Shown here one piece after another: positions 1 through 5,675 of a DNA stretch of 11,143 nucleotides. Source of the DNA: Nitrospirota bacterium (GTDB lineage Bacteria; Nitrospirota; Nitrospiria; Nitrospirales; UBA8639); assembly GCA_003233615.1 (NCBI GenBank), contig QIMB01000087.1:1-11143 (forward strand), read 5' to 3'. Numbering within the stretch: the first letter of the stretch is position 1; each line of letters begins with the position of its first letter. Both the position numbers and the translations under genes were made by a program. The notes beneath the pieces were generated by a model. That model did not search any database. It was given only the letters and a program-made list of their open reading frames with translations, and had not been told where the DNA came from.

Positions 1-2
1 TA

Positions 3-711
3 GCTGATTTAGGGAAGGCCTGTGCAGGCTATCAAGATCAAGCATTGAGGAACCTACCCTGTAAGCGTATCCAATGTGATGAAATTTGGTCGTTCTGCTA
101 TGCCAAAGAAAAGAATGTTCCTGAAGAAATGAAAGGCCAATTTGGATTTGGGGATGTCTGGACCTGGACCGCTCTTTGTGCAGATACCAAGCTTGTTCCG
201 TGTTGGCTGATTGGCGAACGAAACGCCGAATATGCATCCAAGTTTATCGACGATCTTGCGAGCCGCTTAGCAAATCGCGTTCAACTCACCACAGATGGAC
301 ATCGACCCTATTTAGAGGCTGTGTGGGGTGCTTTTGGGAATGATATTGATTATGCCATGCTGGTGAAGCTCTATAGCAATCCACCTACAGGCAATCAGTC
401 TCGCTATAGCCCTGGGGCTTGCTGTGGAGCAAGACGGAAAGCAGTGACAGGGAATCCTGACAAGAAGAATATCTCAACCAGTTACGTGGAACGTCAAAAC
501 TTGACCATGGCGAATGAGTATGCGTCGGTTTACCAGGTTGACCAATGGCTTCTCGAAGAAAGTAGAGAACCTAGAACATTCAGTAGCACTTCACTTCATG
601 AACTATAACTTTGCACGAATTCATAAAACGCTACGAGTGACGCCAGCCATGGAAGCCGGAGTTGCTAAGCATGTTTTGAGTCTGGAAGAAATTGTGGGAT
701 TATTAGATTGA
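3..711 (+). pseudogene. IS1-family transposase, frameshifted and 5'-truncated by window edge
   Basis: This is a DDE transposase that would cut and join the IS ends. The frame opens at position 3 (ADLGKACAGYQ..), so the TTG at 45 is internal and not a start. Catalytic segments visible are CDEIWSF (first Asp), LTTDGHRPYL (second Asp) and STSYVERQNLTM (Glu). After LTM the frame shifts: the C-terminal part (MSMRRFTRLTNGFSKKVEN.., RIHKTLRVTPAME) lies in another frame from 514 and ends at 711. Family members read LTMRMSMRRF here. The sequence accATGgcgaatgag has one G too many at 509/510, and removing it restores this reading. Without the extra base the visible part would encode 235 residues. A programmed frameshift is unlikely: there is no slippery A-run, and IS1 shifts early in the gene, not here. 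A sequencing error is possible. Confidence 0.85.
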
Positions 712-726
712 AACTGCACCACTACC
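711..726. repeat. putative right terminal inverted repeat of the IS
   Basis: The bases just after the transposase stop read, on the minus strand, GGTAGTGGTGCAGTTT. The GGT start and general pattern match terminal repeats of IS1-like elements as I remember them. The left repeat is outside the window, so the exact boundary is inferred. Confidence 0.5.
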
Positions 727-842
727 AAACATTCCACCCTAAGCACACAATTCGCCGGGAGATAATCCATTCATCTATCAGGAACTACACCGTCCGCTCT
801 CTGTGTCGACTGAGCCAAAATTGCCCTAGTTGACAGTACCTT

Positions 843-878
843 AAAAAAAAGCCCTTTGAAAGACTGCTTTCAAATGGC
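843..878 (-). terminator. rho-independent terminator after tRNA-Asn
   Basis: On the minus strand a stem pairs 867-878 with 851-862. It has eleven pairs (GCC and TTTGAAAG arms) and one internal mismatch, closed by a four-base loop, and is followed by a run of eight U (843-850). It lies 11 bases beyond the CCA end of the tRNA gene and should end that transcript. Confidence 0.88.
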
Positions 879-889
879 TTTTGTGAAGT

Positions 890-965
890 TGGCTCCCCGG
901 GCAGGACTCGAACCTGCGACCATTCGGTTAACAGCCGAACGCTCTACCAACTGAGCTACCGAGGA
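890..965 (-). tRNA. tRNA-Asn(GTT)
   Basis: The minus strand folds into a standard cloverleaf of 76 nt including an encoded CCA (892-890). The acceptor arm TCCTCGG pairs with CCGGGGA through one T-G wobble. The D-arm region reads TAGCTCAGTTGGTAGAGC. The anticodon arm TTCGG..CCGAA carries the loop CTGTTAA with anticodon GTT, and the T arm contains GGTTCGAGTCC. The discriminator base is G, as usual for Asn. It appears to be a single-gene transcript with its own promoter (1005-1033) and terminator (843-878). The 3' end of the gene faces the IS remnant, but no att-like duplication of the tRNA end is visible in the window. Confidence 0.97.
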
Positions 966-1004
966 ACGAATATTTTAGTAGGTGTGTACGATATTTATCA
1001 GATG

Positions 1005-1033
1005 ATAATAGCCGGACTGCCCGCTTCCTTCAA
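1005..1033 (-). promoter_or_regulatory. sigma-70-type promoter for tRNA-Asn
   Basis: On the minus strand, TTGAAG (1033-1028) and TATTAT (1010-1005) are separated by 17 bases. This matches the sigma-70 consensus well and sits about 40 bases before the mature tRNA 5' end, leaving a leader of roughly 30 nt for processing. Confidence 0.6.
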
Positions 1034-1066
1034 GAATCCAGGAAAATTATTTGAGTCTTTCAGGTG

Positions 1067-1330
1067 TTAAAATTGAAAATCGGCTGAATCTTCTTCCCCC
1101 TCCTCTGCCTCAGAAGCGCCCCCTTCAGATAAGTTCACATAGTGTCGAGCCCAAGATAAATAAATATTGGCGCTATCCTTCATCGCATCAGCTCCGTTAA
1201 TGAGCTTGGTGACAATCTCAGAATCACCTCCGCTCATTTCCATATCTCGAGCTTTTACCTCAAGCGACGCATGGAAATGCGTCATCTGTTTCGTCAGAGC
1301 AGTCATCTGCTCACGAAGATCATCATCCAT
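1067..1330 (-). CDS. small acidic hypothetical protein, 87 aa
   Basis: I do not recognise a named family. The protein has a mostly helical body: residues 1-35 are Met/Gln/Lys-rich (LREQMTALTKQM), and residues 36-68 resemble a second helical segment ending LSWARHYVNL. A strongly acidic tail follows (EEGEEDSADFQF). It has no membrane segment and no cysteine, so it is probably cytosolic. The ATG at 1330 is preceded by a purine-rich GAGAGGG about 11 bases upstream. The gene lies after the oxidoreductase operon terminator (1406-1451) and before the tRNA, and has no obvious terminator of its own. It may therefore share the terminator at 843-878 by reading through the tRNA. An antisense open frame over the same DNA looks like a shadow. 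The acidic tail ending in an aromatic residue resembles SSB-type C-terminal tips, but this is only a resemblance. Confidence 0.65.
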   Translation of the reverse strand: MDDDLREQMTALTKQMTHFHASLEVKARDMEMSGGDSEIVTKLINGADAMKDSANIYLSWARHYVNLSEGGASEAEEGEEDSADFQF

Positions 1331-1405
1331 TATTGTGTCCCTCTCATGAACGTCTATCAGACTTGCCTGAAGATAACTACCAGTGTGAGAATTGTGAGAC
1401 TAATT

Positions 1406-1451
1406 AAAAAAAGCCCTGCGACCTTCATCTCTAAGAGAAATATCGCAGGGC
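1406..1451 (-). terminator. rho-independent terminator of the oxidoreductase operon
   Basis: On the minus strand, GCCCTGCGA (1451-1443) pairs perfectly over nine bases with TCGCAGGGC (1421-1413). The loop is about 21 nt and a run of seven U follows (1412-1406). It starts 17 bases past the stop of the ferredoxin subunit gene, as expected for the end of a five-gene transcript running from 5458 to 1469. Confidence 0.92.
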
Positions 1452-1468
1452 CTTTCAAACGAACAAGG

Positions 1469-1747
1469 TTACCCTGAATAGGCTTGACCTAACTCCGCAG
1501 ATTCTCCAGCCTTCTCCATTAATGTTCCATCTGAATTCACGGCTACCATTTCAATCGCTTCATGCTTGGCTGCGTCACACACGACTTTACACAATTCACA
1601 CCCCTTGCATCGGTCAATGATGACTTCCGCAATCATTTTCTCAGTATCGAGATCAAGGGTATTCGCCTCTGGACAATACATGATACAGAGCCGGCAGCCT
1701 TTTTTCGCTACACACTTCTCTTCTGTCACTAACGCAACATTATACAT
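1469..1747 (-). CDS. porD: 2-oxoacid:ferredoxin oxidoreductase, delta (ferredoxin-like) subunit, 92 aa
   Basis: This is the small electron-transfer subunit that carries two [4Fe-4S] clusters between the catalytic beta subunit and soluble ferredoxin. Eight cysteines are visible. The first group is C12-x5-C18-x2-C21-x3-C25-Pro, the second C47-x2-C50-x2-C53-x3-C57-Asp. The first group is longer than the classical CxxCxxC spacing, as in other Por/Kor delta subunits, and the second lacks the usual Pro after its last Cys. About 30 residues after the clusters have no recognisable motif. It is the last gene of the operon, 34 bases after gamma, with a purine-rich ribosome site (AAGGAAAGAGAAG) before the ATG. 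The complex works in the cytoplasm. Whether the substrate is pyruvate or 2-oxoglutarate cannot be decided from this subunit, so the symbol is provisional. Confidence 0.88.
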   Translation of the reverse strand: MYNVALVTEEKCVAKKGCRLCIMYCPEANTLDLDTEKMIAEVIIDRCKGCELCKVVCDAAKHEAIEMVAVNSDGTLMEKAGESAELGQAYSG

Positions 1748-1781
1748 CTATCTTCTCTTTCCTTCGATGAGGTTCTCAGTA

Positions 1782-2486
1782 TTACGCAGCCGCAGGCTCT
1801 CCAACCATTAACTCTACATGGTTTTTCTCCGCCCATTCCGCACCAATTTCATAGGCTCGTTCCACTGTCTCAAGATTCTTTTTTAACAACATTTCTTTCT
1901 TCGCAAACTTTTTCTTAATGGCTTCGTCCAGGGTTGCCGTACCACCCGATGCCACAAATTTCTTCCCAAATCGTTCCTGCAAAGCCAAATCTAAGCCATG
2001 CATGGTGACACACTTGGTAATCCCGGCCACCGAACCAATCATCGTCATATTCGTGGCCAGTTCAGTCCCTGCGACTTCCATGGCAATATTGGTCCCGGGA
2101 ATATTAAAGACCGCCACATTTAAATCTTTGAGTCGTTTCACATCTTCATCTGATAAAAGAGGCATGTCAGTATTAATAATCACGAGCCCGCCCTCTTTAA
2201 TGCCTGAATAAAACGGCATCGTATAACTCTTCCCCATCGTAATGACTTGAGGGTGAAACACTTCAATCACATCAGGAAACACGAGTTCACCACGATCGTA
2301 AATTTTTCTCAGTCCTATTCGACAATAGCTTTCTGCCGGGGCCATGCGTTTTTCAGCTCCAAAGAATGGATTCGAAATAGCAAATTTCCCGTCTCTGGAA
2401 GCAGCCATCGCCATGACATGTGCCGCCGTCACGGCCCCTTGACCTCCCAGGCCAGACATTCGGATATTAATTCGACGTAATATCAT
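1782..2486 (-). CDS. porG: 2-oxoacid:ferredoxin oxidoreductase, gamma subunit, 234 aa
   Basis: This is the gamma subunit of a thiamine-diphosphate 2-oxoacid:ferredoxin oxidoreductase, corresponding to the domain thought to bind coenzyme A (POR gamma domain family). The N-terminal strand and glycine-rich loop INIRMSGLGGQG (residues 6-17) are diagnostic, followed by a helix with AAHVMAMAAS. Later family features are IINTDMP and FNIPGTNIA in the middle, and SVAGITKCV near 160. The C-terminal 60 residues are Lys/Glu-rich and helical, and end in a short Ala tail. The ATG at 2486 is preferred over Met10 because the first strand of the fold needs residues 5-10, and a GAGAGGAG ribosome site lies just upstream. 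The gene is 29 bases after beta and 34 before delta, clearly in one transcript. It has the full length for a separate gamma subunit. Confidence 0.92.
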   Translation of the reverse strand: MILRRINIRMSGLGGQGAVTAAHVMAMAASRDGKFAISNPFFGAEKRMAPAESYCRIGLRKIYDRGELVFPDVIEVFHPQVITMGKSYTMPFYSGIKEGGLVIINTDMPLLSDEDVKRLKDLNVAVFNIPGTNIAMEVAGTELATNMTMIGSVAGITKCVTMHGLDLALQERFGKKFVASGGTATLDEAIKKKFAKKEMLLKKNLETVERAYEIGAEWAEKNHVELMVGEPAAA

Positions 2487-2515
2487 GAGATCACTCCTCT
2501 CACAGGTCTCGTTGC

Positions 2516-3430
2516 TTATACTGTTACTGTTTGGGAAGCCAATTGCCTTTTCGCTTCAGCTTTTCGTTCTTTTTCTTTCGCTGCTAATTCGGCCAACAAT
2601 TCCTTGGCTGGTTCACTGACAAATTCCTTATAGGCAAACCGTTCCGAAGGCTTTTCGGAGTCTCGCATTTCCTGCAACCCTTCCATACTGTTTTTCCCAA
2701 TTTCCAAAATACAGGGGGTATAGATTTGCAAGTACGTTGGACCAATTTCTCGAGCCACATAAATCGCATTTTTGATGACTTTCTCAATGAGATTTGGCTT
2801 ACTCACCGTACATTGTACGATATAGTGACAGCCAGACTCTCTGGCGATTTCAGGAAGACGTACTTTCTCAAAAGACTTTCCAACAGGTGCCATCTTCGCT
2901 ACAAACCCTTTTTGCATGAGCCCGCTTTCTTGTCCACCCGTGTTGGCATAGAGCTCATTATCGAAACAAATGGTGGTAAACTTTTCTTGACGGAACCACG
3001 CTTGGAGGGTCATATCCAACCCGATATCCACGGTTGCTCCATCTCCCGCCAACACCACCACATCTTTGGTTCGATCAGGGAACCGTACGCTCAAGGCTCG
3101 TTTCAATCCTGAGGCAATAGCATTTTGGTTGCCAAACAAGGAATGAATGTTATGAACAGCCACATGTGGGAACACTAAACTCGTACAGCCTGTTGATCCC
3201 ACCATCACCGTATCTTCCGGGTTAGGAAGGGAGGCTAAGATATAGCGAAAGGCCATCGACTCAGGACAACCGGCACACAAGGAATGTTCTTCGATGAGTT
3301 CCTTGGCAGTCCCAATATCTTTCCAGCCTCGTGTTTCATTACCATACGTGGCCTTTTTCACCAGATCTTGATATTCCGGTGGCATAATATCGTATAACTC
3401 TTCTGCTATTTTAATGCGTTCTTTGCTCAT
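2516..3430 (-). CDS. porB: 2-oxoacid:ferredoxin oxidoreductase, beta (TPP-binding) subunit, 304 aa
   Basis: This is the catalytic beta subunit that binds thiamine diphosphate and the cofactor-proximal [4Fe-4S] cluster. The TPP/Mg motif runs from GDGATVDIG (residues 129-137) to DNELYANTGGQ (157-167), nearly the pattern of pyruvate:ferredoxin oxidoreductases. Cys52, Cys55, Cys82 and Cys240 have the CxxC..C..C arrangement of the proximal cluster ligands in that family. The other three cysteines (155, 201, 207) are not expected ligands. In the biosynthetic direction the complex uses reduced ferredoxin to carboxylate acetyl-CoA or succinyl-CoA. The last 30 residues are a charged Lys/Glu/Ala helix without a known role. 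The ATG at 3430 has an AAGGAG site at good spacing. The gene follows alpha by 59 bases. The TPP motif favours pyruvate somewhat, but I would not fix the substrate from this alone. Confidence 0.93.
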   Translation of the reverse strand: MSKERIKIAEELYDIMPPEYQDLVKKATYGNETRGWKDIGTAKELIEEHSLCAGCPESMAFRYILASLPNPEDTVMVGSTGCTSLVFPHVAVHNIHSLFGNQNAIASGLKRALSVRFPDRTKDVVVLAGDGATVDIGLDMTLQAWFRQEKFTTICFDNELYANTGGQESGLMQKGFVAKMAPVGKSFEKVRLPEIARESGCHYIVQCTVSKPNLIEKVIKNAIYVAREIGPTYLQIYTPCILEIGKNSMEGLQEMRDSEKPSERFAYKEFVSEPAKELLAELAAKEKERKAEAKRQLASQTVTV

Positions 3431-3489
3431 ATTCGTTCTCCTTACAAGGTGAAACGTGAAGTATCAAATCTCCAGTAACAATCCGTTCA

Positions 3490-4698
3490 CTATCCGCGCG
3501 CTGCTAACGTTGCTGTTTTGATTCCAAGCAAGGTTTGAATCTCACTGGCAATAATTTCAGGCGGCATCGTCATCCCACCACAGACATGGGGACCCGCATG
3601 CACTCGTTCATTATTTGTCACAGTCGCCTTTACTTCACGAGCTAACCAGCCTGTCACATTGAACTCTGGAATCACAATATGCTTCGCATTCTTGGTTGCT
3701 TCTTGAATTTCCTCGCCAGGCCATGGACGTAAGGTTTTGACTTTCAGCAATCCGACACGGATGCCTTCATCTTCAAGGATGGCAATCGCTTCACGACTCT
3801 GAGAAACCGCAGTTCCAGAGGCTACAATAATAATATCCGCATCCGTATTTTCTGTGTCGATTAATCCATTCATCCAGCGAATGGTATGCTTCCGCGACCG
3901 CTCAATAGCCGCCCACACTTCTTGCTGCCAGCTTGCATGAGTGGCATAACTAATATAGTTGCTTTTCATAACAAAAGGATCACGCATCATGCGAACCGGA
4001 GGACATTCCATATCCATACATGGAACCGGTGACCGATAGGGGTCATATGGTGGCAAGCACATATCGACCGGAGTCAAATCAACCATGTCTTTCGTATGGG
4101 TCACAAAAAATCCATCACAACATAAGGCTAGTGGCAGATGGACATCTGGTTCTTCCGATACCATATAACCCATAAGAATCCAGTCATAAAAATCTTGGGC
4201 CGTTTCTGCATGCCACACCAACATACCCGTTTGCATGAGATAGGAAATTTCTAGGGTATCAGGTTGAATAGAAAGAGGGGAATTGATACCTCGGCACGTT
4301 ACAATCATCTGAATGGGCAACCGAGCTCCAGCCCACATCGGGAAATTCTCCATGGCCCGCATCGTCCCAGGGCCAGCCGTTGTGGTAAAAACCCTGGCGC
4401 CACCAAAAGCCGCTCCCGCACATTGCGACATCACGGCAAATTCACTTTCACCGCGGAAATAATCTCCGATATACCCTTCGGCAAAAAGCTCGCCGCACAA
4501 TGCAGCCGCTTCACTTTGAGGTGTGATGGGATATGCAATCATCAAGTCACAGGAGGCTCGACGTACAGCCTCTTTAATAATTTCACTTCCAGTAAAAAAT
4601 GACGGCGTTCTTTCCGCCTCATGCATCATTTTCCAGGGATCAGTGTACACCTGATCTTTTTTATTCTTTTGTCCTATAAACGAATCTTGAGTGGCCAT
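3490..4698 (-). CDS. porA: 2-oxoacid:ferredoxin oxidoreductase, alpha subunit, 402 aa
   Basis: This alpha subunit holds the pyrimidine-binding domain and the transketolase-like C-terminal domain. Residues 36-60 give the typical entry TGSEIIKEA..AYPITPQSE. FRGESEFAVMSQCAGAA (81-97) includes the Glu that activates the thiamine aminopyrimidine in this family. TTTAGPGTM (105-113) is the conserved Gly-rich loop. The C-terminal domain (about 286-395) begins DADIIIVASGTAVSQ and contains KTLRPWPGEEI. A segment at 211-265 with several Pro, Cys and Met residues (PYDPYRSP, MECPPVRMM) is a linker typical of the separate-subunit enzymes. The start at 4698 has the strongest ribosome site in the window (AAGGAGGT, six bases away). 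A 127-bp gap separates it from the epsilon-like gene, wider than any other junction in the operon, so extra control here is possible. Confidence 0.93.
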   Translation of the reverse strand: MATQDSFIGQKNKKDQVYTDPWKMMHEAERTPSFFTGSEIIKEAVRRASCDLMIAYPITPQSEAAALCGELFAEGYIGDYFRGESEFAVMSQCAGAAFGGARVFTTTAGPGTMRAMENFPMWAGARLPIQMIVTCRGINSPLSIQPDTLEISYLMQTGMLVWHAETAQDFYDWILMGYMVSEEPDVHLPLALCCDGFFVTHTKDMVDLTPVDMCLPPYDPYRSPVPCMDMECPPVRMMRDPFVMKSNYISYATHASWQQEVWAAIERSRKHTIRWMNGLIDTENTDADIIIVASGTAVSQSREAIAILEDEGIRVGLLKVKTLRPWPGEEIQEATKNAKHIVIPEFNVTGWLAREVKATVTNNERVHAGPHVCGGMTMPPEIIASEIQTLLGIKTATLAARG

Positions 4699-4704
4699 GT
4701 CAAG

Positions 4705-4712
4705 ACCTCCTT
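4705..4712 (-). promoter_or_regulatory. near-perfect Shine-Dalgarno site of the alpha gene
   Basis: AAGGAGGT on the minus strand, six bases before the ATG at 4698, fully matches the anti-SD core. It fixes the start of the alpha subunit and suggests a high initiation rate compared with the weaker site of the first gene of the operon. Confidence 0.85.
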
Positions 4713-4825
4713 GTTAAATGCTTCAGGTGAAAAGCTGCTGTCTATGATTAAGTCAAGAATGCTACCAAACTCACATATGATAGTAACACCATAGCAATAT
4801 CGTAGCATAATAAAAAATTCGAGTC

Positions 4826-5458
4826 TTATTCCGGCGGCGCGACTGATCCTTTTAACTTCTTGACCCAATCGGCGAGCCTCTCTATCTTTTCGGCTGTGGC
4901 ATCTCGAAATGAAAGCATGGCATCCTCATGGCCCGCTTGTGCACACATGGCTACAGTATAACAGTTCGTCCCTCCTCGAATGATTTTGAGGGAGAGGTTG
5001 GCCTGATGACAATGGACACCCACAAACATGCAGGCATCAATTTTATTATGCCAAATCGTTAAATTTGGATGATTGGGGTTAATTTCAACTTCCGGGTTAA
5101 TCTTGGGATATTTGGGACGATAATCCGGCATGGGGATGAGCATGGCTTGCTGTTTCTTGGGATCCACAGATTCCTTAATGGTTTCATAGAGATACCGAAC
5201 AGCTTTGGCCTTTTTGGCCGCCTTCTCATTCCAAGCCCATAAAACCAGGGGCCCGGGAAAAATCGTTGGAACTTTGGCCGAAAGAAACTGCCTGGCGGCC
5301 TGTTCCATAGCCTCTTCTTCTGGAACAATTGTACCATGAATATGCGCTTGCCCGGGATCTGGCAACCGAATACCCATAGACGACGCTGAGGGTGGCAAAT
5401 AATGTTCGGGGCCGGGCATTACCTTATAAGATGTGGTCATCGTACGACAGATCTCCAT
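4826..5458 (-). CDS. CO dehydrogenase beta / acetyl-CoA synthase epsilon-like subunit of the oxidoreductase, 210 aa
   Basis: This protein resembles the CO dehydrogenase beta/acetyl-CoA synthase epsilon family (a DHS-like nucleotide-binding fold). Homologues occur as the fifth (epsilon, PorE/ForE-type) subunit of anabolic 2-oxoacid:ferredoxin oxidoreductases in Hydrogenobacter and Nitrospira. Visible landmarks are PTIFPGPLVLWAWNEKAAKKAKAV cut at residues 64-87 (start of the Rossmann-like part), an Asn/Pro-rich stretch at 121-133, and DACMFVGVHCHQANLSLKII at 141-160 followed by GGTNCYTVAMCAQAGHEDA. Its biochemical job is unclear. It lacks the Ni-Fe cluster motifs of a CO dehydrogenase, so this is not carbonyl chemistry. 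The ATG at 5458 has only weak upstream purines. A second ATG at 5440 (MTTSYKV) has GGAG 12 bases upstream and could be the true start. It is the first gene of the operon. Confidence 0.82.
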   Translation of the reverse strand: MEICRTMTTSYKVMPGPEHYLPPSASSMGIRLPDPGQAHIHGTIVPEEEAMEQAARQFLSAKVPTIFPGPLVLWAWNEKAAKKAKAVRYLYETIKESVDPKKQQAMLIPMPDYRPKYPKINPEVEINPNHPNLTIWHNKIDACMFVGVHCHQANLSLKIIRGGTNCYTVAMCAQAGHEDAMLSFRDATAEKIERLADWVKKLKGSVAPPE

Positions 5459-5475
5459 TCTTCATGAATTAACAC

Positions 5476-5527
5476 AAAAAAAGCCCTTCGTGGAATTCGA
5501 TTCTTCTATGGTAATGAGATCGTGGGC
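5476..5527 (-). terminator. weak terminator-like element just before the operon's first gene
   Basis: On the minus strand, GCCC (5527-5524) can pair with GGGC (5486-5483), followed by seven U (5482-5476), only 17 bases before the ATG at 5458. The stem is short (four strong pairs, plus a possible inner CGAT/ATCG). As a simple terminator for the upstream 159-aa gene it is poor. As the final part of a regulated leader it is suggestive. The GGGC-U7 end is the same as in the terminators at 843-878 and 1406-1451. Confidence 0.35.
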
Positions 5528-5532
5528 AATTC

Positions 5533-5592
5533 TCAATGCTGAAAAAGACCCACATGATCAGAATCTTCGACTTTTTCGGGAAGAAAACTCAT
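5533..5592 (-). other. possible 19-codon leader reading frame in the operon 5' UTR
   Basis: An ATG at 5592 opens a 19-codon frame (MSFLPEKVEDSDHVGLFQH) that ends with TGA at 5533. AGGG lies ten bases upstream as a possible weak ribosome site. It falls inside the predicted leader between the promoter at 5636-5665 and the first structural gene. No run of a single amino acid codon is seen, so classical amino-acid attenuation is not indicated. It may be chance. Confidence 0.25.
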
Positions 5593-5635
5593 GAGTCTTT
5601 TGCCCTATAGGACTAGATCACAGGAACCAACGAAA

Positions 5636-5665
5636 ATTATAAGAAGCCTCAATAATTATTGTCAA
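5636..5665 (-). promoter_or_regulatory. consensus sigma-70 promoter of the oxidoreductase operon
   Basis: On the minus strand, TTGACA (5665-5660) and TATAAT (5641-5636) both match the sigma-70 consensus perfectly, with an 18-base spacer that is AT-rich. The predicted transcription start is near 5629, giving a leader of about 170 nt before the ATG at 5458. The -35 box lies 10 bases beyond the stop codon of the 159-aa gene, so the operon has its own promoter although it is co-directional with that gene. Confidence 0.78.
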
Positions 5666-5675
5666 TTCTTTCATT

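Larger units (their letters stand above)
1..726 (+). mobile_element. IS1-family insertion sequence, right part (left end outside window)
   Basis: The first 726 bases are the right-hand part of an insertion sequence. They encode a DDE transposase that I recognise as IS1 family, close to the ISMhu11-like subgroup. The reading frame is open to the first bases of the window, so the left inverted repeat and roughly 40 transposase codons lie outside. The likely right end is at 726: the last bases, read on the minus strand, begin GGTAGTGGTGCAGTTTC. This starts with GGT and resembles IS1-type terminal repeats. A target-site duplication cannot be checked without the left flank. The element ends about 115 bp beyond the terminator of a tRNA-Asn gene. 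The copy is probably inactive on its own because the transposase is frameshifted. Confidence 0.8.

Noticed and set aside
500..520. Programmed frameshifting in the IS
   Set aside because: IS1-type frameshifting uses an A-rich slippery site early in the gene. Here there is no such run and the shift lies after the catalytic Glu, so a point insertion is simpler.
45..608. TTG at 45 as the start of the transposase
   Set aside because: The frame is open upstream to position 3 and the upstream residues (GKACAGYQ) match the family, so the true start lies outside the window.
2726..3112. Plus-strand 128-aa frame over the beta subunit
   Set aside because: It lies opposite a strongly supported gene and shows no domain.
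5469..5555. A 28-codon minus-strand frame (starting MWVFFSIENC) in the operon leader
   Set aside because: It has no ribosome site, runs through the U-tract and has a composition unlike a peptide gene. It is likely chance.
5542..5577. GAAAAAG/CTTTTTC inverted pair as a terminator in the leader
   Set aside because: It is AT-rich with a loop over 20 nt and no following U-run in either direction, so it was not called as a terminator; it may be part of the leader fold.
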